A stretch of DNA of 64,000 bases from JAPXRI01 sp033813635 (GCA_033813635.1 JAPXRI010000005.1:58272-122271); one strand, 5' to 3'; positions 9,497-18,001 are shown, counted from the stretch's first letter. Made by a program: numbers and translations. Notes: generated by a model not told the origin, from the letters alone.

Positions 9497-10624
9497 ATGC
9501 AAAACAACCAACCGTGCGAACTGGACAAAGGAAAAATCTCATCATCGCAGTTTATGTTTACAATCATATGCTATCTTCAGTCGTCCTCGCTTCTTTTAGC
9601 GATAGCAACTTCGGTGACCAAGAGCGATACCTGGATAGTATGCCTTTTTGCGACACTGACAAGCCTTCCGTTTATTCTGATTTATATCAGTCTGATGAAA
9701 AACTTTCCGGGGGAAAATTTATTTTCGCTCAACACGCTCGTTTTCGGAAAGGTGGGAGGGAAATTTGTCTCGGCGCTGTACCTGTTTTTCTTCATGACGC
9801 TCACCTCGCTCAATCTGAGGGATCTTGGCGATTTTGTCAAGAGGAACGTGCTGGTTAAAACGCCGGAGTATATCATATTGGTGATTCTGATTCTTGTAGC
9901 TGCCTATTCGGTCCGGTACGGAATTAAGAGCATTGCGAAGTACACTACGCTGCTCTGCATAACCGCCGTCGTGATTATGTCGCTGACGCTGCTCCTTGCC
10001 TTCCAGATAATGGATTTAGGAAACATATTACCATTTTTTGACTTTTCCGCAGATAAATACATCCAGGCCACGCATATCGTCACCACGATTCCTTTCGGAG
10101 AGTGTGTGGTATTGCTGATGTTTATGCCGAATGTGGAAATCAAAAAAACCGAGGTGGGAAAGCGCTGGCTTATCGGGTTTTTTTTCGGGGCAGCTTCTCT
10201 GGTTGTGATTGCCCTTCGGGATATCGCCGTTTTCGGGGACCAGATCAGCATATACACGTTCCCGTCGTTCGAAACCCATAAGCTGCTGTCCGTGTTCCAG
10301 TCGATAAACCGGATTGAGATATTTTTCGCGGTGGAGCTGATCACGCTGAAGTACGTCAAAATCGCGCTGCTGTTCTATGTGAGCGTGCGGGGGCTTGCGC
10401 AGCTTCTCGGGCTGAAATCCTATCGGCAGATTATACTGGTGTCAGGCGTGATTATTACGGTGTACGCGCTGGTCGTCTATCAGTCAAACATAGACCACAT
10501 GGCCGCGGCCCAGCAAAGGGAGCCGATTTTCTTTCTTTTGTTTGAACTGATTCTGCCCCTTACCACGCTGATAATCGCAAAAGCGAGGAAGCTTCCGCAA
10601 AAAACAGGAGGTGCGGGTAATTGA
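9497..10624 (+). CDS. gerAB: Spore germination protein, GerB family (APC-type)
   Basis: A 375-residue polytopic protein with about ten predicted membrane helices, belonging to the spore-germination branch of the amino acid/polyamine transporter superfamily. B subunits carry the germinant-binding pocket in characterised receptors. The N-terminal ISSSQFMFTIICYLQSSSLL and later VRYGIKSIAKYT segments fit the family. Its stop codon overlaps the start of the following small gene. Confidence 0.93.
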   Translation: MQNNQPCELDKGKISSSQFMFTIICYLQSSSLLLAIATSVTKSDTWIVCLFATLTSLPFILIYISLMKNFPGENLFSLNTLVFGKVGGKFVSALYLFFFMTLTSLNLRDLGDFVKRNVLVKTPEYIILVILILVAAYSVRYGIKSIAKYTTLLCITAVVIMSLTLLLAFQIMDLGNILPFFDFSADKYIQATHIVTTIPFGECVVLLMFMPNVEIKKTEVGKRWLIGFFFGAASLVVIALRDIAVFGDQISIYTFPSFETHKLLSVFQSINRIEIFFAVELITLKYVKIALLFYVSVRGLAQLLGLKSYRQIILVSGVIITVYALVVYQSNIDHMAAAQQREPIFFLLFELILPLTTLIIAKARKLPQKTGGAGN

Positions 10625-10836
10625 TTCGGGCGATCCTCATTATGATAATTATCGGGCTCGCAGACGTTGTGCCGATGGTTAAAGCCAAGACGAAGGATCT
10701 CCGCACGATCATCTCTTACGCGGCGCTGTACGTCCTCGCGTTTACGCTGGTGCTGCTGCTTGTGGCGGGGGTACAGCTTCCGAGTCCGATGCTCATTCTC
10801 GGTGAATTTATGCAAACGATAGGATTGTCGTATTGA
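10621..10836 (+). CDS. Small two-helix membrane protein, likely germinant-receptor D subunit
   Basis: A 71-residue protein that is almost entirely two hydrophobic segments (residues about 2-18 and 31-50) joined by a short basic loop (KAKTKD). It starts with TTG overlapping the gerAB stop codon and is preceded by a near-perfect AGGAGGTG ribosome site, so it is translated. Small two-helix D-subunit proteins encoded with Ger operons are known in Bacillus to modulate germination. The size, topology and position match that class; sequence homology could not be tested. Confidence 0.7.
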   Translation: MIRAILIMIIIGLADVVPMVKAKTKDLRTIISYAALYVLAFTLVLLLVAGVQLPSPMLILGEFMQTIGLSY

Positions 10837-10837
10837 T

Positions 10838-10866
10838 TTGCGAAGGGAGAACGTTTATGGTATAAT
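10838..10866 (+). promoter_or_regulatory. Promoter for the thioesterase gene
   Basis: TTGCGA (10838-10843), a 17-base spacer and a perfect TATAAT (10861-10866) lie just after the germinant-receptor operon. The predicted leader is about 155 bases and carries two hairpins: CGGCGGG/CCCGCCG at 10878-10917, followed by a T-rich stretch, and CCGTGTC/GACACGG at 10936-10958. The first could be an attenuator or terminator. Confidence 0.55.
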
Positions 10867-11026
10867 GCAACCGACACCGGCGGGTTTTAAAAGTGCGGAT
10901 TTCTTAAAGTCCCGCCGTTAAAGGTTTAATTTTAGCCGTGTCACGCAAAAAGACACGGACTACATACAAAGCAAAAACCGCCAAGGGCGCTATCGGCTGG
11001 TCTGTCAGAAAGGGAGGAGCGGCGGG

Positions 11027-11413
11027 ATGGAAAACAAAACGGAAAATCCGGCGAACATGGATAATTTCGCGAAATTTATCGGCGCAAAAATAACGAAAGC
11101 CGAGCCCGGCTTTGCTGTTGCGGAGCTCGAGATAGAGGACAGGCATAAAAACGGGATAGGCATCGTGCAGGGCGGTGTAACCTATACCCTCGCGGATTTT
11201 GCGTTTGCCGCGGCGTCGAACGCCTCGGGGAGAAAAACGGTCGGCGTACAATCGAACATTACATATTTTCGGCCGCCGAAGGGGGCGCTCCTGCGGGCCG
11301 AGGCGCGAGAGGTGTCCTCCACGAAGCGGCTGTGCAACTACTGCGTCGATGTGTACGACGAGCTCGGAACATATGTGGCGAGGCTCTGCGCGATGGGGTT
11401 TGTCAGGGATTAA
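11027..11413 (+). CDS. PaaI-family hotdog-fold thioesterase
   Basis: A 128-residue single hotdog domain. The block HKNGIGIVQGGVTYTLADFAF matches the PaaI/YbgC-type signature HxNxxGxxHGGxxxxLxD, with Gln in place of the usual His before GG. Members hydrolyse acyl-CoA thioesters, often aromatic ones. A strong AGGAGG ribosome site precedes ATG 11027. It is monocistronic with its own promoter and terminator. The substrate is unknown. Confidence 0.85.
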   Translation: MENKTENPANMDNFAKFIGAKITKAEPGFAVAELEIEDRHKNGIGIVQGGVTYTLADFAFAAASNASGRKTVGVQSNITYFRPPKGALLRAEAREVSSTKRLCNYCVDVYDELGTYVARLCAMGFVRD

Positions 11414-11470
11414 TAACATGGACCTTGGGCAGGCTTCAAAGAAAAGGATTGGCTCCGTTTAAGAGGTAAA

Positions 11471-11506
11471 GGCCGGACTGCTTGCTATAGCAGCCCGGCT
11501 TTTTCA
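11471..11506. terminator. Bidirectional terminator between thioesterase and MmcQ genes
   Basis: GCCGG-A-CTGCT and AGCAG-C-CCGGC form a stem followed by TTTTT on the plus strand, with AAAG on the other side for the minus strand. The right arm is made from the last codons of the convergent MmcQ gene, whose stop codon (11485-11487) sits in the loop. Confidence 0.75.
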
Positions 11507-11874
11507 ATATCGGTCCTGATATATTTGGGGAGCCTTTCGAGCGCGGCGCGGTAGGCCTCGTCCACCATTGCTTTCAGTGCGTCGTCGGAAACGGCGCCGT
11601 TCAGGTAGACGGTGTTCCAGTGGGGCTGCTGGGAGGGCGGGCAGAAAAAACCCCGGACGACGGCGCCGGGGTAGTGCCGCCTGTAGAATAGGGCCGACTC
11701 GGGGCTACATTTCAGCGTTACTTTAAGGTCCTTTTCGGATAAATAGATCTGCGCGAAAATTGGGGTTTTCGCCCCGGCCCATATCCGGATGCAGACGGGG
11801 ATGTCTCCGAACGGGTAGTCCTCATAGGCGCGGGGCTTTGAAAGACAATAGGCGATGATATCCTGTGGCGTCAT
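11485..11874 (-). CDS. MmcQ/YjbR family protein
   Basis: A 129-residue protein of the MmcQ/YjbR family, small CyaY-like-fold proteins proposed to bind DNA but without a settled function. Family features are the N-terminal YCLSKPRAYEDYPFG and the later PHWNTVYLNG segment, followed by a C-terminal helix (DEAYRAALERLPKYI). It is the last gene of a three-gene minus-strand group after the MGMT-like and Fpg/Nei-like genes (9 bases between stop and start), hinting at a link to DNA repair. Confidence 0.85.
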   Translation of the reverse strand: MTPQDIIAYCLSKPRAYEDYPFGDIPVCIRIWAGAKTPIFAQIYLSEKDLKVTLKCSPESALFYRRHYPGAVVRGFFCPPSQQPHWNTVYLNGAVSDDALKAMVDEAYRAALERLPKYIRTDIEKAGLL

Positions 11875-11883
11875 ATAATCCCT

Positions 11884-12708
11884 TTAGAGCTTCTGGCATT
11901 CCGGGCAGTAATAGACGCTTCCGCCGAGGTATGCCTCTTTGACGATACTCGCTCCGCAGACCGGGCAGGGAAGCCCGGCCGTTTTTTTGGAGAGGACGGT
12001 TGCGTATCCGCCGGGTTTGCCGAACAGGTCCGTCTCGGTGTCGCGCCCGCCGCGCCCGGCCATCTCCGAGAGGGTGGTTTTAACGCTCTCGAAAAGCGTA
12101 TCTATCTCCTCCGGCGACAGCGCCGACATTTTCTTTTTTGGGTGAATCTTCGCGCGGAAAAGGATATCTTGCAAAACGCCGTTCCCGAGCCCGGGGATGC
12201 GCTGCCCCGTGGCAAGGAACGCTTTTGCGGAGAGTTTGCCGGAGTCTTCGCGGAAAAGGGACAGGAAATAGGCTTTGTCGAAAGCCGCGCTTAACGGGGA
12301 CGGCTTTGCCTTCGCGCCGAGATAATAGGGATTATCATACTTGCCGTCAATAAACGCGGGCATGCCCCCGTACATCTGCACGCTGCAGACAAGGGACGAA
12401 GTGTCGTCGAATGTGAGCAAAAGCTGGTGCTTTGGAGGGAGCTGCTTCCCCGGCGCGAAATAGCGGGCGAGGATGCCGTCGAAAAGGGCGATTCGGCAGT
12501 CCTCCGCGAATATCTCGACGATGCCGCCGACAGGTGCCGCGCCGGTGATTTTTTTACCCGAGAGCAGCGCGCCGTAGCTCTCCGGGTCGCCGCTGTACCA
12601 GGCGAATTTGTGGGGAGAGGACGCGGCTTTTACGTCTTTTATAACCTTTCCGGCAAGGGTTTCGTTGATTTGCCGGGCCAGGGCTGCGCATTCGGGCAGT
12701 TCAAGCAT
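11884..12708 (-). CDS. Fpg/Nei-family DNA glycosylase without the N-terminal proline
   Basis: A 274-residue member of the Fpg/endonuclease VIII family. It starts MLELPE; ATG 12708 is chosen because AAGGAGG lies directly upstream and the family starts here. A C-terminal zinc finger CPVCG...CPECQ is intact, and the helix-two-turn-helix segment GIPGLGNGVLQDIL-like (RIPGLGNGV) is present. In characterised enzymes the catalytic nucleophile is Pro immediately after Met; here that position is Leu while the following Glu is kept. Clostridial homologues with this start are known to me as a subgroup, so this is probably not an error. Base-excision activity needs testing. Confidence 0.85.
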   Translation of the reverse strand: MLELPECAALARQINETLAGKVIKDVKAASSPHKFAWYSGDPESYGALLSGKKITGAAPVGGIVEIFAEDCRIALFDGILARYFAPGKQLPPKHQLLLTFDDTSSLVCSVQMYGGMPAFIDGKYDNPYYLGAKAKPSPLSAAFDKAYFLSLFREDSGKLSAKAFLATGQRIPGLGNGVLQDILFRAKIHPKKKMSALSPEEIDTLFESVKTTLSEMAGRGGRDTETDLFGKPGGYATVLSKKTAGLPCPVCGASIVKEAYLGGSVYYCPECQKL

Positions 12709-12721
12709 TGTAGTATCCTCC

Positions 12722-13051
12722 TTAAATATCGCGCTTAAGGCATTTTTTAAGGTCAATCCTGCCGTTTGGAAGAAAGAAAACGCCCTCGGCCTCAAGCAGC
12801 CGGCGCTGATTTTCCGCACCGCCGAAAATATTCCCCCGCGCCATATCGCCGAAGCGGGTTACAACCCTGTGGCAGGGCAGGCCCGGCGGCGCGGCGCTCA
12901 TCGCGTAGCCCACCGTTCTCGCCGCTCCGGGCCTGCCGATAACCAGCGCGATCTGGCCGTAAGTCATGACCTCCCCGGGGCGGATACGGGAGACCACCGA
13001 GTATACGTCCCCGAAAAAGCCTTTGGGCGGTTTGCTCTCGATTCTATTCAT
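12722..13051 (-). CDS. MGMT family methyltransferase (alkyl-DNA repair)
   Basis: A 109-residue single-domain protein of the O6-alkylguanine-DNA alkyltransferase type. The acceptor motif PCHRV is intact (Cys about residue 62), preceded by the helix-turn-helix block GEVMTYGQIA and the RTVGYAMS segment carrying the arginine finger. It lacks the N-terminal ribonuclease-like domain of Ada/Ogt, so it is the short form. It leads a repair-type group with the glycosylase gene 13 bases downstream. Confidence 0.88.
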   Translation of the reverse strand: MNRIESKPPKGFFGDVYSVVSRIRPGEVMTYGQIALVIGRPGAARTVGYAMSAAPPGLPCHRVVTRFGDMARGNIFGGAENQRRLLEAEGVFFLPNGRIDLKKCLKRDI

Positions 13052-13105
13052 GTTTTTCCATCCCCTGTATTTTAACCCGGGAAACCTGACAGCAGCGTGT
13101 CATAT

Positions 13106-13441
13106 TTATTCGTACTGTGCGAAAATTCTTCGGCTTTTTTCCTTAATGATGTCCCTGATATGCGCGGGGGAAATCACCTTGACGTTTTCTCCGAAGCTCA
13201 ATATGTAGCCGTAGATCCATTCGTCCTCGGGGAAATCGAATTCGAGGGTATAGGTTGCCGTCGCCGTTCGGACGGACGCGGTCGTCGTCATAGCCGTCGT
13301 ATAGGCGGTAGATAGCATCGGCGGTGAAGCGTAGGGTTAGGCGGACGGACACGCCGAAGCGTCTGGCGAGCTCTCTCCCGCCGTCACGCTTTTGCTGTTC
13401 AGGAGGATTGTCGTAATCTCCAGAAGTCTGCGAAGTTTCAT
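13106..13441 (-). pseudogene. Collapsed WYL-domain (YafY-type) transcriptional regulator
   Basis: Three minus-strand frames carry successive parts of one regulator. The frame from ATG 13441 gives MKLRRLLEITTILLNSKSVTAGE, a DeoR/YafY-type N-terminus. A second frame continues the helix-turn-helix as ELARRFGVSVR and runs straight into the C-terminal WYL segment LTLRFTADAIYRLYDGYDDD. A third frame supplies FPEDEWIYGYILSFGENVKV to the stop at 13106. About 110 codons remain where the family has about 300, so there is a large internal deletion plus at least two frameshifts. It is non-functional as sequenced. Confidence 0.75.
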
Positions 13442-13640
13442 AATGCTTTTTCCCATACAGCTGCCGGCGCCTCGTCCCACACGCGCCGCACCGCGGCATA
13501 CCGATGAAAAATCCCCGTCCGGGTTATGGATTTATCCATAATAATTATATACCGTAGGGGAAGATAATCAATAATTACTTTGCATTTTCGGCACGCACGC
13601 CGGGATATTATATTATAGATTGCGGAGCGCGGAGGCCGGA

Positions 13641-14045
13641 TTATTTGTCGCTGTCGCAGTAGAGGCAGCGGTAGACCCCGCTCCTGCGGACGAAGATGTG
13701 GTCGATGCCGGGCTCGGCCGAGGTCACGCAGCGCGGATTTTTACATTTTTTAATATTGACGATCTGCTGGGGCGGCTTGATGTGGAATTTTTCCGCGAGC
13801 AGGCCGTTGTTTATTATGTTTACCGTGATGTCGGGGTCGATGTAGCCGAGAATATCCAGGTCGATATCGATCGCGGCGTCAACCTTGATGATGTCCTTAC
13901 GGCCCATCTTCGTGCTCTTGATGTTTTTTATAATGGCGACCGAGCAGTCAAGCTCATCCAACTTTAGGTAATGGTAGATTTCCATGCTCTTTCCCGCTTT
14001 GATATGGTCGATCACGATGCCGTTGGAGATGCTGTCGATATTCAT
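13641..14045 (-). CDS. pyrI: Aspartate carbamoyltransferase regulatory subunit
   Basis: A 134-residue PyrI. The N-terminal allosteric domain (IDHIKAGKS near residue 12, the nucleotide-effector segment) is followed by the C-terminal zinc domain with four cysteines in CKNPRC and CLYC. It binds catalytic PyrB trimers and confers nucleotide control. It is the last gene of the pyr operon, 18 bases after pyrB. The protein is slightly shorter than the about 153-residue enterobacterial form. Confidence 0.95.
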   Translation of the reverse strand: MNIDSISNGIVIDHIKAGKSMEIYHYLKLDELDCSVAIIKNIKSTKMGRKDIIKVDAAIDIDLDILGYIDPDITVNIINNGLLAEKFHIKPPQQIVNIKKCKNPRCVTSAEPGIDHIFVRRSGVYRCLYCDSDK

Positions 14046-14063
14046 GCTCTCTTTCTCCCGTTT

Positions 14064-14981
14064 TCAGATTTTGATTTCAAGCAGTTTCATAATCAGCGCC
14101 ATACGGATGAATTTGCCGTATTCCACCTGATTGAAGTAGCAGGCCCGCGGGTCCGCGTCGACTTCGGGCGCGATCTCGTTGACCCGCGGCAGCGGGTGGA
14201 GAATCTTCATACCGCTTTTTGCGAGAGAGAGCTTTTTCTCGTCTAAAACGTAGCTGTCCTTTAAGCGCACGTAGTCGGCCTCGTTGAAAAAGCGCTCGCG
14301 CTGCACGCGGGTCATATAGAGCACGTCGAGCTCGCCGATGCTGTCCTCAAGCGAAGCCGTTTCGACATAGGAGAGCCCGCCGGCGTCGAGCACATCGGCC
14401 TTGATATATCCGGGCAGCACAAGCTCCGGCGGCGAGATGAACACAAACCGGATGCCGGGATACCGCGAGAGCGCGCTGACAAGGGAGTGCACCGTCCGCC
14501 CGAACATCAGATCTCCGCAGAAGCCTATCGTAAAGCCGGAGAGGCGCGAGAGCTCTTTTTGGATCGTCAGAAGGTCGGTAAGCGTCTGCGTCGGGTGGTT
14601 GTGGCCACCGTCGCCGGCGTTGATTACCGGCACCCGGGAGACCATCGAGGCGACCCGCGGAGCCCCCTCCTTCGGGTGGCGCATAGCGATGATGTCGGCG
14701 TAGCAGCCGACGGTTCTCACCGTATCGGCGATGCTCTCGCCCTTCGAGGCGGAGGAGCTTGCCGCGTCCGAAAAACCTATCACGCTGCCGCCGAGCTCGA
14801 GCATCGCGGCCTCAAAGCTCAGGCGCGTGCGCGTGCTCGGTTCGAAGAAGAGCGTGGCAAGCTTTTTCCTCCGGCAGGCGTCCGCGTAGCGGTCCCTGTC
14901 GCGGATGATGTCGGAGGCGAGCGCCAGTAGCGCGTCGATCTCATCGACGCGAAGGTCGCAGATATCGATCAGATGTGTCAT
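14064..14981 (-). CDS. pyrB: Aspartate carbamoyltransferase catalytic subunit
   Basis: A 305-residue PyrB that joins carbamoyl phosphate and aspartate to carbamoylaspartate, the second step of UMP synthesis. The carbamoyl-phosphate motif FFEPSTRTRLSFE is near residue 47, HPTQTLTDLL near 131 and LHPLPRVNEI near 264 (aspartate loop). It starts one base after the pyrE stop region and is followed by pyrI, so the holoenzyme subunits are co-translated. Confidence 0.97.
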   Translation of the reverse strand: MTHLIDICDLRVDEIDALLALASDIIRDRDRYADACRRKKLATLFFEPSTRTRLSFEAAMLELGGSVIGFSDAASSSASKGESIADTVRTVGCYADIIAMRHPKEGAPRVASMVSRVPVINAGDGGHNHPTQTLTDLLTIQKELSRLSGFTIGFCGDLMFGRTVHSLVSALSRYPGIRFVFISPPELVLPGYIKADVLDAGGLSYVETASLEDSIGELDVLYMTRVQRERFFNEADYVRLKDSYVLDEKKLSLAKSGMKILHPLPRVNEIAPEVDADPRACYFNQVEYGKFIRMALIMKLLEIKI

Positions 14982-14982
14982 T

Positions 14983-15624
14983 TTAATCCCCTTTCCGTGT
15001 AATCCAGCGCTCGTCCGCGGGATCGTCGCGGAAGGCCTTCAGCCGCGCCACGTCGGATTCCTTTATATACCCCTCGGCGAGGGCGGTTTTAATCAGCGAG
15101 TCGAAATCCGTCAGGCTGACGTTTTTTATGCCCGCGGACTTCAGCGCTTCGATGCCCTTTGCCATGTTGTAGGTGAAGATGCTGACGATGCCGAGCACCT
15201 CGGCCTTTGCCTCCTTTAAGACGTCCGCCACCTCGAGAACGCTTTTGCCGGTGGAGATCAGGTCCTCGACAATCACGACGCGCCGGCCGTGGTCAAGCCT
15301 GCCCTCGATCCGGTTGCCGCGGCCGTGGTCCTTCGCGCCGGAGCGCACGTAGCCCATCGGCAGGTTCAGCAAATGCGCGACGATTGCGGCGTGGGCGATG
15401 CCGGCGGTGCTGGTCCCCATCAGGACCTCGCAGTCCGGGTAATGGGTTCTGACTGCGGCGGCCAGCGCGTTTTCAATCGCGTTTCTGACCTCAGGGGCCG
15501 TCAGCGTCAGCCTGTTGTCGCAGTAGATCGGGCTTTTGATGCCGCTCGCCCAGACAAAGGGATCGTCCGGCCGCAGAAATACGGCGCGGATCGAGAGCAG
15601 ATATTTCGCGATGTCGTCCTTCAT
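14983..15624 (-). CDS. pyrE: Orotate phosphoribosyltransferase
   Basis: A 213-residue PyrE that makes OMP from orotate and PRPP. The PRPP-binding motif VVIVEDLISTGKS is near residue 118, and SGIKSPIYCDNR near residue 25 is typical. The frame is open far upstream, but the start is ATG 15624, whose A/T overlaps the pyrF stop codon, and homology begins there. It lies in the middle of the pyr operon. Confidence 0.96.
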   Translation of the reverse strand: MKDDIAKYLLSIRAVFLRPDDPFVWASGIKSPIYCDNRLTLTAPEVRNAIENALAAAVRTHYPDCEVLMGTSTAGIAHAAIVAHLLNLPMGYVRSGAKDHGRGNRIEGRLDHGRRVVIVEDLISTGKSVLEVADVLKEAKAEVLGIVSIFTYNMAKGIEALKSAGIKNVSLTDFDSLIKTALAEGYIKESDVARLKAFRDDPADERWITRKGD

Positions 15625-16328
15625 TAGAAACACTCCCTGCCTAAAAATTCCGCTCTGCATCTTTGGTAAGCCGCCGCCGGGTCCTGCGCCGCCGTAATCG
15701 AGCGGCCCACCACGATGAAATCGCTGCCGAGCGCAGCCGCGCCGGAGGGCGTCGCGGTACGCGCCTGGTCGTCCGCGCAATCCCCGGCAAGGCGTATGCC
15801 CGGCGTCACCGCGACGAAGCTTTTGCCGCAGGCGGCCTTGACCGCGCCGACCTCCAGCGGGGAGCAGACGACGCCGTCGCCACCGGCCTTCTTGGTGTTT
15901 TTCGCGTAAGCGATGACCGTGTCCATCATCGACTCGCCGATTAAAAGCTCGTTTTGCATGCACTCCTCGGTCGTTGAGGTGAGCTGCGTCACGGCGACCA
16001 ACAGCGGGCGCGGTCCGTCCCCGAGCCCGTCGAGTGCGGCGGATATCATCGCCGTCGTCCCCGCGGCGTGGACATTGATTATGTCCGCGTCAAGCGATTT
16101 CAGAACGCGCATTGTTTTTCTGACGGTGTTTGGGATATCGTGCAGCTTCAGATCCAGAAATACCCTGTGCCCGCGGGCCTTAAGCTCGCGTACGACCCCG
16201 GGCCCGTCTGCGCAGAAAAGCTCCATCCCGATTTTGACAAACGGTTTTTGATCTCGAAAGCGGGATAAAAAGGCGAAGACCTCGCCGGCGGAGTCGAAAT
16301 CCAGCGCGATGATGACGTCCTTTTCCAT
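15624..16328 (-). CDS. pyrF: Orotidine-5'-phosphate decarboxylase
   Basis: A 234-residue class-I OMP decarboxylase completing UMP synthesis. IALDFDS near the N-terminus binds substrate, and the catalytic Asp-Lys-Asp array lies in FLDLKLHDIPNT (residues about 57-68). VTPGIR and VVGRSIT near the C-terminus form the phosphate gripper region. Its stop overlaps the pyrE start. Confidence 0.96.
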   Translation of the reverse strand: MEKDVIIALDFDSAGEVFAFLSRFRDQKPFVKIGMELFCADGPGVVRELKARGHRVFLDLKLHDIPNTVRKTMRVLKSLDADIINVHAAGTTAMISAALDGLGDGPRPLLVAVTQLTSTTEECMQNELLIGESMMDTVIAYAKNTKKAGGDGVVCSPLEVGAVKAACGKSFVAVTPGIRLAGDCADDQARTATPSGAAALGSDFIVVGRSITAAQDPAAAYQRCRAEFLGRECF

Positions 16329-16352
16329 ATCATAATCCTTTCAGTTAAGTAT

Positions 16353-17270
16353 TTAGCCGCCGTGCGCGGCCCCGACCGCGTCGCGCAGGCGCCGGATCCC
16401 TAGGCCGTCGCAGACCCTGTGCAGGCTTTCGACGATGTTTTTGCAGGCGTAGGGGTCTACGAGGTTTGCCGAGCCGATCTGGACGGCCGAGGCGCCGGCC
16501 GCAGCCATCTCGATCACGTCATCGGCGGATGAAACACCGCCGACGCCGATGATAGGGATTTTAACGGCGCGGTATACCTCGTAAACCATCCTGAGCGCTA
16601 CCGGCAGCACCGCCGGGCCGGAGAGCCCGCCAAAGATGTTTTTAAGGACCGGGCGGAGGGTTCTCAGGTCAATCCGCATCCCGAGCAGCGTGTTGATCAG
16701 GCATATTCCGTCGGCACCCTCGCTCTCGCACGCCCGGGCGATCTCGGCGATGTCGGCGACGTTCGGGCTCAGCTTGACAAAAATCGGCTTTTTCGTCGCA
16801 GCCCTTGCCGCCCGGGTAATCTCCGCCGCGCCGGAAGCCGTCTTCCCGAAGCTCATGCCCCCGTGGGAGACGTTGGGGCAGCTGATGTTGAGCTCGACGA
16901 TGTCGGCGCAGCCGCAGTCCTCTGCCCGGGCGCAGCAGTACGCGTAATCCTCCTCGCAAAAGCCGCTGACGTTCAGGATAATCGGGTTTTTGAAATGCTT
17001 CCGAAGCTCCGGGAGCTCCCGCGAAAGCACCGTCTCTATCCCGGGGTTTTGCAGCCCGACCGAGTTCAGCAGCCCGGAGGGCGTCTCGGCGACGCGGGGG
17101 CCGGGATTGCCGGAGCGGGGAAGGCGCGTCGTCCCCTTGACGGCGATTGCGCCGAGCAGGTTCAAATCGTATAGCTCCCAAAACTCCGCGCCGTAGCCGA
17201 AGGTGCCGCTGGCCGGGATTACCGGGTTTTTCAGCGAAACACGGCCGAGGTCAACGCTTAAATCCGCCAT
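16353..17270 (-). CDS. pyrD: Dihydroorotate dehydrogenase B, catalytic subunit
   Basis: A 305-residue class-1B DHODH with FMN. The catalytic cysteine is in NISCPNVSHGGM (about residue 133), and the FMN-binding GVGGVSS and GASAVQIGSA segments lie near the C-terminus. Class 1B enzymes work as a heterotetramer with PyrK and pass electrons to NAD+; pyrK overlaps this gene by 13 bases directly upstream, confirming the class. Confidence 0.96.
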   Translation of the reverse strand: MADLSVDLGRVSLKNPVIPASGTFGYGAEFWELYDLNLLGAIAVKGTTRLPRSGNPGPRVAETPSGLLNSVGLQNPGIETVLSRELPELRKHFKNPIILNVSGFCEEDYAYCCARAEDCGCADIVELNISCPNVSHGGMSFGKTASGAAEITRAARAATKKPIFVKLSPNVADIAEIARACESEGADGICLINTLLGMRIDLRTLRPVLKNIFGGLSGPAVLPVALRMVYEVYRAVKIPIIGVGGVSSADDVIEMAAAGASAVQIGSANLVDPYACKNIVESLHRVCDGLGIRRLRDAVGAAHGG

Positions 17271-18001
17271 AATATTTCCTCCGTTTTGAACACGGGCCCG
17301 TCCCTGCAGACGCGCTTCATTCCGGAGACCGTCTCGATCGCGCAGCCCATGCAGGCGCCGAACCCGCAGGCCATCCTGGCCTCGAAGCTGTATTGCCCGG
17401 GCGTGTCGCGGAGGCTGCGGAGGGCTTTGAGCATCGGCATCGGTCCGCAGGCGAGGACATAGTCGTAATCGAGCTTAAGCTTTTTTATCACGTCCGTAAC
17501 GAATCCCTTTTCTCCGAGGCTTCCGTCCACCGTCGAGACGACGACTCTGCAGCCGAGCGCCTCGAATTCTTCAATATAAAAGGACTCTTCACTCGTGTTG
17601 AAGCCGAGAACCACTGTGAGTTTCTCCCGCTCCGGCAGCCGCTTTGCGAGGCCGTAGAGCGGCGGGATGCCGATGCCGCCGCCCACCGCCAGCGGGCGCT
17701 CGGTATTTACCCGCAGGTCGAAGCCGTTGCCGAGCCCGGCGAGCATCTCGAGGCTTGCGCCGGGAGCCGTCCCGGCGAGGATTTCAGTCCCTTTGCCGAC
17801 GACCTTGTAGATCATCTCAAAGCCGCCGGGATAAAAGTCGCTTACGGATATCGGGCGACGGAGGTAGCAGCCGGATAGCGCGACGCCGGCAAACTGTCCC
17901 GGCGCGGTAAAGCAGGCCGCGTCCCCCGAAAAGCGGGCAAGGCGAATGTTTTTCGCGATCTCTTCGTTTGATAAAAGTGTGCAGCTCTGTTTTCTCAGCA
18001 T
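17258..18001 (-). CDS. pyrK: Dihydroorotate dehydrogenase B, electron transfer subunit
   Basis: A 247-residue ferredoxin-reductase-type subunit. RPISVSDF binds FAD, GGGIGIPPL binds NAD, and the C-terminal CGFGACMGCAIE plus a distal Cys (VCRDGPVF) holds the [2Fe-2S] cluster that links FAD to PyrD's FMN. The downstream pyrD start lies inside its 3' end. Confidence 0.95.
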   Translation of the reverse strand: MLRKQSCTLLSNEEIAKNIRLARFSGDAACFTAPGQFAGVALSGCYLRRPISVSDFYPGGFEMIYKVVGKGTEILAGTAPGASLEMLAGLGNGFDLRVNTERPLAVGGGIGIPPLYGLAKRLPEREKLTVVLGFNTSEESFYIEEFEALGCRVVVSTVDGSLGEKGFVTDVIKKLKLDYDYVLACGPMPMLKALRSLRDTPGQYSFEARMACGFGACMGCAIETVSGMKRVCRDGPVFKTEEILWRI

